This document shows, piece by piece, positions 50,342 to 59,687 of a stretch of 64,000 nucleotides of DNA. The translations under genes were made by a program, and so were the position numbers. The DNA is from Nocardioides salarius (lineage in GTDB: Bacteria > Actinomycetota > Actinomycetes > Propionibacteriales > Nocardioidaceae), in NCBI RefSeq assembly GCF_016907435.1, contig NZ_JAFBBZ010000001.1:1736001-1800000 (forward strand), given 5' to 3'. A model generated the notes under the pieces. The model saw only the letters and a list, made by a program, of their open reading frames with translations, did not search any database and had not been told where the DNA came from. How positions within the stretch are numbered: position 1 is the stretch's first letter; every line of letters starts with the position of its first letter.

Positions 50342-52011
50342 GCGACATCCAGCTCTGGACCCTGATCTTCACGGTCATCACCTTCAGCGTCTACATCTAC
50401 ATCGCCTACGCCAGCCGGGTCAGCACCACCTCCGGCTTCTACGTCGCCGGCGGCGGCATCCCGGCCGTGGCCAACGGCGCCGCAATCGCGGCCGACTGGA
50501 TGAGCGCCGCGTCGTTCATCTCCCTGGCCGGCATCGTGGCCTTCGCCTACAACGGCTACGCCGGCGGCGTCTTCCTGCTCGGCTGGACCGGCGGCTACGT
50601 GCTGCTCGCCCTGCTGCTGGCGCCGTACCTGCGCAAGTTCGGCAAGTACACGCTGCCCGACTTCGTCGGCGACCGGTACTCCGAGACCGCCCGGCTGGTC
50701 GCGGTCGTCGCCGCGGTCGTCGTCTCGTTCGTCTACGTCGCGGGCCAGATGGCCGGCGCAGGCCTGGTCTTCACCCGGTTCCTCGGGGTGGGCACCACCA
50801 CCGGCGTCGTCATCGGCATGACGGTGGTCTTCTTCTACGCCGTCCTGGGCGGCATGAAGGGCATCACCTGGACCCAGGTCGCGCAGTACTCCGTGCTGAT
50901 CGTGGCCTACATGATCCCGGCGTTCGCGGTCTCCGCGAAGGTCACCGGCATCCCCGTGCCGCAGATCGGCTTCGGCGACATCCTCGCCGAGCTCGACGGG
51001 CTGCAGCAGGACCTGGGCCTGGCGGCGTACACCGAGGCCTTCACGCAGACCTCGATGCCCAACATGGTGCTGATCACCGCGGCGCTGATGTTCGGCACCG
51101 CCGGGCTGCCGCACGTGATCGTGCGCTTCTACACCGCCAAGAGCGTGCGCGCAGCCCGCTACAGCGCCCTGTGGGCGATCTTCTTCATCGCGCTGCTCTA
51201 CACGACCGCCCCGTCGGTCGCGGCCTTCACCAAGCTGCAGATCCTCCAGGACCTCGACGGCACCGCGATCGGCTCGGAGCCGGGCTGGTTCAGCACCTGG
51301 TCGGAGGTCGGGCTGGTCTCGGCCACCGACGCCAACGGCAACGGGGTCATCGACTTCGCCACCGAGACCGTCATCAACAACGACATCATCGTGCTGGCCA
51401 GCCCCGAGATCGGTGGCCTGCCGGCGCCGATCGTCGGCCTGGTCGCGGCGGGCGCGCTCGCCGCGGCCCTCTCGACGGCCTCGGGGCTGCTGCTGGTGAT
51501 CTCCTCGTCGGTGGCCAACGACGTCTACTACAAGAAGATCAACCCCGCCGCGACCGAGGCCAAGCAGCTGCTCGTCGGCCGCTTCGCCATGGCCGGCGCG
51601 ATCGTGGTGGCCGGCTACTTCGGCATCAACCCACCCGGCTTCGTGGCCCAGGTGGTCGCGCTCGCCTTCGGCCTCGCCGCGGCCAGCTTCTTCCCGATCC
51701 TGGTGCTCGGCATCTTCTGGAAGAACTGCACGGCCAAGGGTGCCGTGGCGGGCATGCTCACCGGCCTCACGGTGACGTTGGCCTACATGATCTGGACCAT
51801 CGACATCTACGGGAACTCCGACGGCCTGTTCGGCATCCCCGAGACCGGGTTCGGCACCGTCGGCATGCTGATCAACTTCACCGTCACCATCGTGGTCTCG
51901 CAGTTCACCACGAAGCCCTCGCCGATCATGCAGGAGCTCGTCGAGGAGATCCGCTACCCCGGCAAGACCAAGCTCGTCGCCCAGCACCAGGCGGGCGAGA
52001 TCGAGCTCTGA
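50338..52011 (+). CDS. SSS-family sodium:solute symporter (VC_2705-type, acetate/short carboxylate-like)
   Basis: A 557-residue membrane protein with about 13 helices. Features are IAADWMSAASFISLAGIVAF, GWTGGYVLLALLLAPYLRKF, GTAGLPHVIVRFYT and ALSTASGLLLVISSSVANDV (sodium-site serines). A 40-residue insert (about 310-350) contains ATDANGNGVIDFATE, an EF-hand/dockerin-like acidic loop in an external segment. It is distinct from, but homologous to, the symporter at 20.8 kb. CRP sites upstream and acs downstream suggest carboxylate uptake for acetyl-CoA. Confidence 0.93.
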   Translation: MSDIQLWTLIFTVITFSVYIYIAYASRVSTTSGFYVAGGGIPAVANGAAIAADWMSAASFISLAGIVAFAYNGYAGGVFLLGWTGGYVLLALLLAPYLRKFGKYTLPDFVGDRYSETARLVAVVAAVVVSFVYVAGQMAGAGLVFTRFLGVGTTTGVVIGMTVVFFYAVLGGMKGITWTQVAQYSVLIVAYMIPAFAVSAKVTGIPVPQIGFGDILAELDGLQQDLGLAAYTEAFTQTSMPNMVLITAALMFGTAGLPHVIVRFYTAKSVRAARYSALWAIFFIALLYTTAPSVAAFTKLQILQDLDGTAIGSEPGWFSTWSEVGLVSATDANGNGVIDFATETVINNDIIVLASPEIGGLPAPIVGLVAAGALAAALSTASGLLLVISSSVANDVYYKKINPAATEAKQLLVGRFAMAGAIVVAGYFGINPPGFVAQVVALAFGLAAASFFPILVLGIFWKNCTAKGAVAGMLTGLTVTLAYMIWTIDIYGNSDGLFGIPETGFGTVGMLINFTVTIVVSQFTTKPSPIMQELVEEIRYPGKTKLVAQHQAGEIEL

Positions 52012-52020
52012 GCAGGACCC

Positions 52021-52056
52021 GCGGCCGGGCCGGTGCACCCGCACCCGCCCGGCCGC
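52021..52056 (+). terminator. Terminator-like hairpin after the symporter gene
   Basis: GCGGCCGGGC pairs with GCCCGGCCGC, and inside it GGTGC pairs with GCACC; total 15 bp with a short loop, 10 bp after the stop codon. It separates the symporter operon from acs. Confidence 0.65.
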
Positions 52057-52165
52057 CTCGCCGGCGCCGGGAGGTTCGCCCTCGGGGGCGTTCCCACGCC
52101 GGCCGCCGGCGTCCTAGTGTGACGACGGCCGCACCCCACGCCGACGACCGAGGAGACGAAGAGAC

Positions 52166-54166
52166 GTGAGCGACGAGACCCTGTCGAACCTGCTCAAGGA
52201 GGACCGCCGCTTCGAGCCGCCCGCCGAGCTGGCGGCCAACGCGAACGTCACCGCCGAGGCGTACGCCGCCGCGGAGCGCGACCCGGAGGGGTTCTGGGCC
52301 GAGCAGGCCGGGCGCCTCGACTGGGCCACCCCGTGGGAGCGGGTGCTCAACTGGGACGACCCGCCGTTCGCGAAGTGGTTCGAGGGCGGGCGCCTCAACG
52401 CGGCGTACAACTGCGTGGACCGCCACGTCGAGGCCGGGCGCGGCGACAAGGTGGCCTTCCACTTCGTCGGCGAGCCGGTCGACGCTGACGGACACGCAGA
52501 CGGCCGCGACATCACCTACGCCGAGCTGAAGGACCTGGTCAGCCAGGCCGCCAACACGCTGACCGACCTGGGCGTGCAGACCGGCGACCGGGTCGCGATC
52601 TACATGCCGATGATCCCCGAGGCCGTCGTCGCGATGCTGGCCTGCGCCCGCATCGGCGCCCCGCACACCGTCGTCTTCGGAGGCTTCTCCTCCGACGCGC
52701 TGGCCTCGCGCCTCGAGGACTGCCAGGCCAGGGTCGTCGTCACCGCCGACGGCGGCTACCGCCGCGGCGCGCCCTCGGCGCTCAAGCCGGCCGTCGACGA
52801 GGCCCGCGCCAAGGCCGCCGACCTGGGCCACACGGTCGAGAAGGTGCTCGTGGTGCGCCGCACCGGGCAGGACCTCGGCGCCGACGGCTGGGACGACGGC
52901 GTCGACGTGTGGTGGCACGAGAGCGTCGACACCGCGTCGACGGAGCACACCCCCGAGGCCTTCGACGCCGAGCACCCGCTCTACGTCATGTACACCTCCG
53001 GCACGACCGGCAAGCCCAAGGGCATCCTGCACACGACGGGCGGCTACCTGACGGGAGCGGCGTACACGCACTGGGCGGTCTTCGACCTCAAGCCCGACGA
53101 CGTCTACTGGTGCACCGCCGACATCGGCTGGGTCACCGGGCACTCCTACATCGTCTACGGACCGCTGGCCAACGGCGCGACCCAGGTGCTCTACGAGGGC
53201 ACCCCCGACTCGCCCGAGAAGGGCCGCTGGTGGCAGATCATCGAGGAGAAGAAGGTCTCGATCTTCTACACCGCCCCCACCGCGATCCGCTCCTTCATGA
53301 AGCAGGGCCGCGAGATCCCCGACGCGCGCGACCTGTCGAGCCTGCGGGTCCTGGGCTCGGTCGGCGAGCCGATCAACCCCGAGGCCTACGTCTGGTACCG
53401 CCACGTCATCGGCGGCGACCGCACGCCGGTGGTCGACACCTGGTGGCAGACCGAGACCGGCCAGATCATGATCAGCCCGCTGCCCGGCGTCACCCACGGC
53501 AAGCCCGGATCGGCGATGATCCCGATCCCGGGCATCAGCGCCGACGTCGTCGACGAGGAGGGCCGGCCGGTCGGCAACGGCGCGGGCGGCTACCTGGTGC
53601 TGACCAAGCCGTGGCCGGCGATGCTGCGCACCATCTGGGGCGACGACGAGCGGTTCAAGGAGACCTACTGGTCGCGCTTCGAGAAGCTGGGCTACTACTT
53701 CGCCGGTGACGGCGCCAAGCTCGACGACGACGGCGACCTGTGGGTGCTGGGTCGCGTCGACGACGTCATGAACGTCTCGGGCCACCGCCTCTCGACCACC
53801 GAGATCGAGTCGGCCCTGGTCTCGCACCCCAAGGTCGCCGAGGCCGCGGTCGTCGGCGCCCAGGACGAGGACACCGGCCAGGCCGTCTGCGCCTTCGTCA
53901 TCCTGCGCGACGAGGCGGGTGACGGCGGCGAGGACATCGTCGAGGAGCTGCGCGCCCACGTGCGCAAGGAGATCGGCCCGATCGCCAAGCCGCGCCAGGT
54001 GATGATCGTCGCCGAGCTGCCCAAGACCCGCTCGGGCAAGATCATGCGCCGCCTGCTGCGCGACGTGGCCGAGAACCGCGAGGTCGGCGACGTCACGACC
54101 CTGGCCGACTCCTCGGTGATGGACCTGATCTCCTCGGGCATCTCCACCGGCAAGGGCGACGAGTAG
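52166..54166 (+). CDS. acs: Acetyl-CoA synthetase
   Basis: A 666-residue AMP-forming ligase: acetate + ATP + CoA to acetyl-CoA + AMP + PPi. It has the P-loop YTSGTTGKPKGILHTT, WWQTETGQIMISPLPG, WVLGRVDDVMNVSGHRLST and the C-terminal KTRSGKIMRRLLRD, whose Lys is the usual acetylation/regulatory site. The GTG start has a GAGGAGACGAAG region upstream. A TGTGA half-site lies at 52118, too weak alone to call a CRP box. Order acs-nhaA-holin-protease matches mycobacteria. Confidence 0.97.
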   Translation: MSDETLSNLLKEDRRFEPPAELAANANVTAEAYAAAERDPEGFWAEQAGRLDWATPWERVLNWDDPPFAKWFEGGRLNAAYNCVDRHVEAGRGDKVAFHFVGEPVDADGHADGRDITYAELKDLVSQAANTLTDLGVQTGDRVAIYMPMIPEAVVAMLACARIGAPHTVVFGGFSSDALASRLEDCQARVVVTADGGYRRGAPSALKPAVDEARAKAADLGHTVEKVLVVRRTGQDLGADGWDDGVDVWWHESVDTASTEHTPEAFDAEHPLYVMYTSGTTGKPKGILHTTGGYLTGAAYTHWAVFDLKPDDVYWCTADIGWVTGHSYIVYGPLANGATQVLYEGTPDSPEKGRWWQIIEEKKVSIFYTAPTAIRSFMKQGREIPDARDLSSLRVLGSVGEPINPEAYVWYRHVIGGDRTPVVDTWWQTETGQIMISPLPGVTHGKPGSAMIPIPGISADVVDEEGRPVGNGAGGYLVLTKPWPAMLRTIWGDDERFKETYWSRFEKLGYYFAGDGAKLDDDGDLWVLGRVDDVMNVSGHRLSTTEIESALVSHPKVAEAAVVGAQDEDTGQAVCAFVILRDEAGDGGEDIVEELRAHVRKEIGPIAKPRQVMIVAELPKTRSGKIMRRLLRDVAENREVGDVTTLADSSVMDLISSGISTGKGDE

Positions 54167-54178
54167 CACCGAGCAGCA

Positions 54179-54271
54179 CCGACCCGGCGCCACTTCATCC
54201 GCGAGCCGGCGCCACTTCCTCCGAGTGCGGAGGAACTGGCGCCGGCTCGCGCGGAACTGGCGCCGGGTCGG
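54179..54271. repeat. Long imperfect inverted repeat built from two 22-bp units per arm
   Basis: The left arm (54179-54222) has two units beginning GACCCGGCGCCACTTC and GAGCCGGCGCCACTTC, 22 bp apart. The right arm (54229-54271) is their complement, with two C/G mismatches and a two-base bulge; the loop is six bases. A stem of about 42 bp can form. It starts 12 bp after the acs stop and may serve as its terminator. The unit resembles the 22-bp tandem repeat at 1062-1140. Confidence 0.88.
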
Positions 54272-54399
54272 CGGTGAGGGGTGGGTCGGTACGCCGCTAC
54301 GATGAGTGGCTGGTGCGCCGGGAAGTCTGGTCGGCAACGCGTCCGTCGACCCCTGTCGACGGCATCGCCCATGACCGCTGACCGATCCGAGGAGCCCTC

Positions 54400-55764
54400 G
54401 TGAACTCCAGCAGCCCCACCCCGCCCTCCACCTCCGGCTCGTCGCGGCTCTTCTCGCGCGGCAGCTTCCTCGAGGACTCCCGCATCGCGGGGGTGCTGCG
54501 GGCCGAGACCACCGGCGGTCTCCTGCTGATCGCCGGCGCGCTGATCGCGATCGTGTGGGCCAACACCCCGTGGTCGGGCACCTACGAGGCGATCCGCGAC
54601 TTCAAGCCGCTCTCCGAGCCGCTCGACCTCGGTCTCTTCACCCTCCACCTCGACCTGAGCATCGGCACCTGGGCCGCCGACGGCCTGCTCGCGATCTTCT
54701 TCTTCGTGGTCGGCCTCGAGCTCAAGCGCGAGTTCGTGGCCGGCGACCTGCGCGACCCCAAGCGGGCGGCGCTGCCGATGGCCGCGGCCGTCGGCGGCAT
54801 GATCGCGCCCGCCCTGATCTACCTGGCCTGGAACCTCGGCGCCGACAACGGCGGGCCCAGCGGGTGGGCGATCCCCACCGCCACCGACATCGCGTTCGCG
54901 GTCGCGATCCTGGCCGTCATCAGCACCCACCTGCCCACGGGGCTGCGCACCTTCCTGCTGACCCTGGCCGTGGTCGACGACCTCCTCGCGATCACGATCA
55001 TCGCGCTCTTCTACACCGAGGAGCTCGACCTGGCCTTCCTCGGACTGGGCCTGCTGCCCATCCTGCTCTTCGCCCTGCTGGTGCAGAAGCGCATCTTCAA
55101 CGGGGTGCTGCTGATCCCGCTCGCGCTCGTCGCCTGGGTGCTGGTGCACGAGTCCGGCGTGCACGCCACCGTCGCCGGCGTGCTGCTCGGCTTCACCGTG
55201 CCGGTGCTGCGCCGTGACGAGGACAGCAACAAGCCCGGCCTGGCCGAGCACCTCGAGCACCTCGTGCGCCCGGTCTCGGCCGGCTTCGCGGTGCCGGTCT
55301 TCGCCTTCTTCGCCGCCGGCGTGACGGTGGGCGGCTTCAGCGGGCTCGTGGAGTCGCTGCAGGACCCCGTCGCCATCGGCATCGTGACCGGGCTGGTCGT
55401 CGGCAAGGCGGTGGGCATCACCGGCTCGACCTGGCTGTTGTCGAAGTTCACCAAGGCCGACCTCGACGACGAGCTGTCGTGGATCGACGTGGTGGGGCTC
55501 TCGCTGCTGGCCGGCATCGGCTTCACGGTCTCGCTGCTCATCGGCGAGCTCGCCTTCGGCAGCTCCTCCGAGCGCGACGAGCACGTCAAGGTCGGGGTGC
55601 TCGTGGGCTCCCTGGTCGCCGTGCTGCTGGCCTCGATCGTGCTGCGCGCGCGCAACCGGGTCTACAAGTCGATGTGGGACGCCGAGCAGGTCGACAAGGA
55701 CCGCGACGACATCCCCGACGTCTACCAGACCGGCGACCAGGACCCGGCCACCCCGCCGGCCTGA
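54400..55764 (+). CDS. nhaA: NhaA-type Na+/H+ antiporter
   Basis: A 454-residue membrane protein. It has [20 protein letters not shown] near the start, [15 protein letters not shown] and the essential aspartate pair in [30 protein letters not shown] and [15 protein letters not shown]. It exports sodium in exchange for protons. A 30-residue cytoplasmic tail rich in Asp follows the last helix. The GTG start has GAGGAG upstream. Confidence 0.96.
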   Translation: MNSSSPTPPSTSGSSRLFSRGSFLEDSRIAGVLRAETTGGLLLIAGALIAIVWANTPWSGTYEAIRDFKPLSEPLDLGLFTLHLDLSIGTWAADGLLAIFFFVVGLELKREFVAGDLRDPKRAALPMAAAVGGMIAPALIYLAWNLGADNGGPSGWAIPTATDIAFAVAILAVISTHLPTGLRTFLLTLAVVDDLLAITIIALFYTEELDLAFLGLGLLPILLFALLVQKRIFNGVLLIPLALVAWVLVHESGVHATVAGVLLGFTVPVLRRDEDSNKPGLAEHLEHLVRPVSAGFAVPVFAFFAAGVTVGGFSGLVESLQDPVAIGIVTGLVVGKAVGITGSTWLLSKFTKADLDDELSWIDVVGLSLLAGIGFTVSLLIGELAFGSSSERDEHVKVGVLVGSLVAVLLASIVLRARNRVYKSMWDAEQVDKDRDDIPDVYQTGDQDPATPPA

Positions 55765-55853
55765 CCCCTCACCCCCACTGGCGGCGCGGGTGGGGTGCCG
55801 GGCTTGTAGGGTCGGAGCCCGACACACCGCACTCACCGCAGGGGAGCAACCGC

Positions 55854-56264
55854 ATGGCCATCGAGCCGGTCAAGGACACCGATCCCACCATCGGGCGTCT
55901 TGTCACCGACGCCAGCCGCGACATCTCCACCCTGATCTCGAAGGAGATCCAGCTCGCCAAGTCGGAGCTGAAGGTGAGCGTCAAGGCCGGTGGCATCGGC
56001 GTGGGGCTCTTCGCCGCGGCCGGCTTCCTCGGCGTGCTGGCCGTCATCATGCTCTCGGTGGCCATCGCCTACTTCATCCACTGGAACGGCTCCGGGCTCT
56101 CCCTGCACTGGGCGTTCCTGATCGTCTTCGGCGCGTACGTCGCCCTCGCGGGGCTGCTGGTGCTCATCGGCGTGAAGAAGGTCAAGCAGGTGCGGGCGCC
56201 CGAGAAGGCCATCTCCCAGGGCAAGCAGATCCCCTCGGCACTCAAGGGCAAGCACAGCGCCTGA
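55854..56264 (+). CDS. Phage-holin-superfamily (PF07332-like) membrane protein
   Basis: A 136-residue protein: amphipathic N-terminal helix (TLISKEIQLAKSELKVSVKA) and two transmembrane helices (about 45-70 and 85-108), then a basic tail. Proteins of this type occur as chromosomal genes in nearly all actinobacteria and are not a sign of phage. It lies in the position of Rv3669. The ATG has AGGGGAG. Confidence 0.85.
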   Translation: MAIEPVKDTDPTIGRLVTDASRDISTLISKEIQLAKSELKVSVKAGGIGVGLFAAAGFLGVLAVIMLSVAIAYFIHWNGSGLSLHWAFLIVFGAYVALAGLLVLIGVKKVKQVRAPEKAISQGKQIPSALKGKHSA

Positions 56265-56274
56265 GGCTCGGCTG

Positions 56275-56319
56275 GGTCTCGAACCGGCTGTGCGCTAGGC
56301 ACACGCTCCGGTCGAGACC
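56275..56319. terminator. Hairpin between convergent genes, overlapping the protease 3' end
   Basis: GGTCTCGA-CCGG pairs with CCGG-CGAGACC, and inside TGTGC pairs with GCACA around a five-base loop. It spans the short intergenic gap and the last codons of the protease gene, and could terminate both strands. Confidence 0.55.
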
Positions 56320-57464
56320 GCGCCGGTGGCCGAGCGGCCCTGCTCGGCGGCCTGCTCCACCTGGTCGGTGGTCAGCGCGTAGCCGGTGTCGCCGTCGGTC
56401 ACCGACGCCGCGAAGATGACGCCCACGACGTCGCCCGACGTGGAGACGATCGGCCCCCCGGAGTTGCCCGGGCGCACCAGCCCGCGCAGCGAGAACACCT
56501 CGCGGATCACGGTGCCGTCGCCGTAGATGTTGGGCGAGCGCAGCCGCTGCTCGGCGCGGATGCGCGCGGCCCGCACGTCGTAGGGGCCGTCGAGCGGGTA
56601 GCCGAGCACGGCCACGGCGTCGCGGGGCGCCGCGTCGGCGAAGTCGAGGGCCGGCAGGGCGCCGGAGTCGAAGGCGACGACCGCGACGTCGACGTCGGGG
56701 TTGTAGTAGACGACCTGGCCCTCGACCGGACCGTCGGCGGTCTGCACCTGGGGGGTGTCGACACCGGCGACGACGTGGGCGTTGGTCATCAGCCGGTCGG
56801 GGGCGTAGACGAACCCGGTGCCCTCGACCCCGCTGCCGCACGAGTTGGCGCCCCGGACCTTCAGCACGCTCGGAGCGGCGCGCTGCACCGCCGGACGCTG
56901 CAGCATCTTCTCCGAGCCGGGCCCGACCTCGATGATCCGCTCGGGCGCGAAGGGCTCGAGGTAGCGGGGGAAGAAGCTGGTGCCGACCACGGTGTTGAAG
57001 GTCTGCAGCAGTCCCCCGGCCGACTGCGGCAGCGCCGAGTCGACCTTGGCCAGCACCGTCGAGGCCCGCACCATCGGGGTCACGCCCGCGATCCGCGACC
57101 CCGAGACGGCCACGCCCAGCGCCCAGGCCACCAGCAGCACCGCGACCGCGCTCAGGGCAGCGCCCCCCACGGCGTCGAGCGCGCGCACGGGCTGCCAGGT
57201 GATGCGCGACCGCAGCCGCGCACCGACGTACTGCAAGGTGGCCTGGCCCAGCGAGGCGGCCAGGATCACGATGAACAGCGCCCCCAGGGTCACCAGCAGC
57301 GAGGGGTTGGCGTCGCCCAGGGCGATCGGCGCCAGCCAGATGCCGAAGAGGCCGCCGGCCAGCAGGCCTGCGGTGGCGAAGGCGCCGGTGATGAAGCCCT
57401 GCCAGTAGCCGGAGAGGGCGTAGGCGACGACGAGGAGGACCAGCAGCCAGTCGAGGAGGTTCAT
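56295..57464 (-). CDS. MarP-like membrane-anchored serine protease
   Basis: A 389-residue protein. Four hydrophobic segments fill residues ~1-125 (CvpA-like region). The periplasmic trypsin-like domain follows, with catalytic His in TNAHVVAG, Asp in DVDVAVVAFD and Ser in RPGNSGGP. Two cysteines (NSCGSG and the C-terminal GACA) may form the redox-linked disulfide described for MarP. The mycobacterial homologue (Rv3671c) confers acid tolerance and sits in the same gene order. The start ATG at 57464 is six bases from the Nudix stop. Confidence 0.93.
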   Translation of the reverse strand: MNLLDWLLVLLVVAYALSGYWQGFITGAFATAGLLAGGLFGIWLAPIALGDANPSLLVTLGALFIVILAASLGQATLQYVGARLRSRITWQPVRALDAVGGAALSAVAVLLVAWALGVAVSGSRIAGVTPMVRASTVLAKVDSALPQSAGGLLQTFNTVVGTSFFPRYLEPFAPERIIEVGPGSEKMLQRPAVQRAAPSVLKVRGANSCGSGVEGTGFVYAPDRLMTNAHVVAGVDTPQVQTADGPVEGQVVYYNPDVDVAVVAFDSGALPALDFADAAPRDAVAVLGYPLDGPYDVRAARIRAEQRLRSPNIYGDGTVIREVFSLRGLVRPGNSGGPIVSTSGDVVGVIFAASVTDGDTGYALTTDQVEQAAEQGRSATGAVSTGACA

Positions 57465-57469
57465 GGTCG

Positions 57470-58207
57470 TCAGATGTCCTCGTGGGGTCGGTCGGGCTCG
57501 TCCTCGATGTCGAGGAGGCCCGGCGTCGGGCGGGGGTCGGCGGCCAGCATGTGCGCGGGCAGGTCGCGCACCCGGGTCTCGTCCCACGGCTGGGTCCAGC
57601 CCAGGAAGTCGAAGAGCTTGGCGATGATGCCGCCGGTGAAGCCCCACAGGATCACGTCGTTGTCGGGCCCGATCATGAAGCCGGGGCTCTGGTAGCCGCG
57701 CGGGTGGCGCACGGTGACCCGGTGCTCGGGGTCGAGCAGCTCGCTGATCGGCACGTGGTGGATGGCGTGCACCTCGTGGCGGCTGGCGATGTGCACGCCG
57801 CTCGGGTGCGCCCACCAGCCCAGCACCGGCGTGACCGCGAAGTTGCTCGGCGGCAGCCACAGGTCGGGCAGGGTCGCGAAGACCCGGACCTCGGCGGGCT
57901 CGAGACCCACCTCCTCCTCCGCCTCGCGCAGCGCCGCCTGCACCGCGCTCTCGCCGGGGTCGACGCCGCCTCCGGGGAAGGAGACCTGGCCCGGGTGCGA
58001 CCGCATGTCGTGGGCGCGCTCGGTGAGCAGCAGCTCGGGGCCCTGCGGCCCCTCGGCGAAGAGCATCAGCACGGCGCCGGGGCGGGCGCTGCCGTCGGCC
58101 GGCGGGGTGAAGCGGGTGAGGTGGCCGGCGGTGATGGCCTGGGCGGCGGCCTGCACGGGCAGCAGCCACTCGGGCAGCGGCGCCATGGAACCGCTGGAGC
58201 CGCTCAC
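57470..58207 (-). CDS. CoA pyrophosphatase-type Nudix hydrolase
   Basis: A 245-residue protein. The CoA-specific motif LLTERAHDMRSHPGQVSFPGG precedes and merges with the Nudix box GGGVDPGESAVQAALREAEE (then EVGL). It likely removes damaged CoA by cleavage to 4'-phosphopantetheine and 3',5'-ADP. The GTG at 58207 overlaps the thioredoxin gene stop (GTGA); an internal ATG at 58186 is an alternative start. Confidence 0.9.
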   Translation of the reverse strand: MSGSSGSMAPLPEWLLPVQAAAQAITAGHLTRFTPPADGSARPGAVLMLFAEGPQGPELLLTERAHDMRSHPGQVSFPGGGVDPGESAVQAALREAEEEVGLEPAEVRVFATLPDLWLPPSNFAVTPVLGWWAHPSGVHIASRHEVHAIHHVPISELLDPEHRVTVRHPRGYQSPGFMIGPDNDVILWGFTGGIIAKLFDFLGWTQPWDETRVRDLPAHMLAADPRPTPGLLDIEDEPDRPHEDI

Positions 58208-58821
58208 AGCACGAGCCCCAGGTGCTCGGCGACGAGGCCCTCGAGCTGCGCGACGCTGCGGATCTCCATCGGCAGCACCGCCTCGACCGCGCCGTCGGCC
58301 CCGACCAGCACCGTGGTGGGGAAGGCGACCGCGCGCACCACCGGGTCGAGCCCCAGCTCGCCCTCGGTGTCGGCGACCTGGGGGTAGGTCACGCCGCTCT
58401 CGACGAGCAGCTCCATCGCGCCCTCGGTGATCGGGTCGGCGAAGTCGACGCCCAGCACGTCGACCCGGTCGCCGTGCTGGGCATAGAAGTCCTGCAGGAC
58501 CGGCAGCTCGCGCTTGCACGGCGCGCAGGTGGCGAACCACGCGTTGAGGACCAGCGGCCCCCGCAGCGTCGCCAGGTCGACGGCGGGACCGCCGCCGAAG
58601 CAGGCGAGCTCGAGCTCGGGCAGCCCGCCCTCGACGGGTGCACCGTCGCCGGGACGGCAGTCCTCGATGCCGGCCTCGGCCTTGGCCTCGCGCAGCGCGG
58701 GGGTGTCGACGTCGATCTGCGCCGGGCCGGGGGCGGCCACGAACGAGCCGTCCTCACCCGAGCAGGCGCTGAGCACGAGGGCCACCGCCGCCAGGACGGG
58801 GGCGGTGCGGCGTCGGGTCAC
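58204..58821 (-). CDS. TlpA/ResA-like thioredoxin-fold lipoprotein
   Basis: A 205-residue protein with a signal peptide and lipobox LSAC. The thioredoxin fold has the active site [16 protein letters not shown] and the cis-proline region AFPTTVLVG. It probably reduces periplasmic disulfides, for example in cytochrome c assembly. Two extra cysteines lie at EDCRPG and LACFGG. The GTG start overlaps the nth stop. Confidence 0.9.
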   Translation of the reverse strand: MTRRRTAPVLAAVALVLSACSGEDGSFVAAPGPAQIDVDTPALREAKAEAGIEDCRPGDGAPVEGGLPELELACFGGGPAVDLATLRGPLVLNAWFATCAPCKRELPVLQDFYAQHGDRVDVLGVDFADPITEGAMELLVESGVTYPQVADTEGELGLDPVVRAVAFPTTVLVGADGAVEAVLPMEIRSVAQLEGLVAEHLGLVL

Positions 58822-59522
58822 CGGCGCGCCTCGGTCTTGACCAGCGCGGCCGCGGTCTCGGGGTCGGTCGGGCCCTCGCCGTACGACGGGCACCAGCGCG
58901 CCACCGGGCAGGCACCGCAGGCCGGGCGCTGGGCGTGGCAGCGCCGGCGGCCGTGCCAGATCAGCCGGTGGCTCAGCATCGTCCAGTCCTTCTTGGGGAA
59001 CAGCGCCCCCACGGCGTGCTCGACCTTGACCGGGTCGGTCTCCTCGGTCCAGCCCAGGCGGCGCGCCAACCGGCCGAAGTGGGTGTCGACGGTGATGCCG
59101 GGCACGTCGAAGGCGTTGCCGAGCACCACGTTGGCGGTCTTGCGCCCGACCCCCGGCAGCTTGACCAGGTCGACCAGCCGGGGCGGGACCTCGCCGTCGT
59201 GGTGCTCCACCAGGTGGGCCGAGAGCTTGAGCAGCGACTCGGTCTTGGCGCGGAAGAAGCCGAGCGGACCGACGATCTCCTCGAGCACGCCTCGGTCGGC
59301 GCCCGCCATCGCCCGGGCGTCGGGGTAGGCGGCGAAGAGCGTGGGTCGCACCGCGTTGACCCGCCGGTCGGTGGTCTGCGCGGACAGCACGGTCACCACG
59401 AGCAGCTGGAAGGCGTCGTCGAAGTCGAGCTCGCAGCGGGCCTCGGGGTAGGTCTCGGCGAGCACCCGGTGGGTCTTGCGGGCACGACGCACGAGGGCGG
59501 TGGGGGTCTCGGCGGCGGGCAC
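58818..59522 (-). CDS. nth: Endonuclease III (DNA glycosylase/AP lyase)
   Basis: A 234-residue enzyme removing oxidised pyrimidines. The helix-hairpin-helix [17 protein letters not shown] carries the catalytic Lys (GRKTAN), and the catalytic Asp is in [12 protein letters not shown]. The [4Fe-4S] cluster motif is [17 protein letters not shown] (C-x6-C-x2-C-x5-C). The GTG at 59522 gives a normal-length N-terminus. First gene of the nth-thioredoxin-Nudix-protease operon, divergent from crp. Confidence 0.96.
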   Translation of the reverse strand: MPAAETPTALVRRARKTHRVLAETYPEARCELDFDDAFQLLVVTVLSAQTTDRRVNAVRPTLFAAYPDARAMAGADRGVLEEIVGPLGFFRAKTESLLKLSAHLVEHHDGEVPPRLVDLVKLPGVGRKTANVVLGNAFDVPGITVDTHFGRLARRLGWTEETDPVKVEHAVGALFPKKDWTMLSHRLIWHGRRRCHAQRPACGACPVARWCPSYGEGPTDPETAAALVKTEARR

Positions 59523-59597
59523 CGGGCCAGCCTACGAGACAGCACCGACACCCCCGGAGCGACCGTCGCCGCCGCGCCGGACAGGGGCGATGGTGCC

Positions 59598-59613
59598 TGT
59601 GATCAAGTCCACT
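59598..59613. promoter_or_regulatory. Weak CRP-like site in the nth-crp divergent region
   Basis: TGTGATCAAGTCCACT has a perfect left half (TGTGA) and a partial right half. It lies 75 bp before crp and upstream of GGATAGCATT, a -10 candidate. Autoregulation is possible but the match is poor. Confidence 0.25.
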
Positions 59614-59687
59614 GGATAGCATTGCCCACATCCGTGCGCCCCTGCGCGGTCGAGTCTCGAGCACCCGCACGCACTACAGGAGGTCCG

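Noticed and set aside
55854..56264. Prophage remnant suggested by the holin-family protein
   Set aside because: This holin-like gene is a conserved chromosomal neighbour of the MarP-like protease, and no other phage gene is present.
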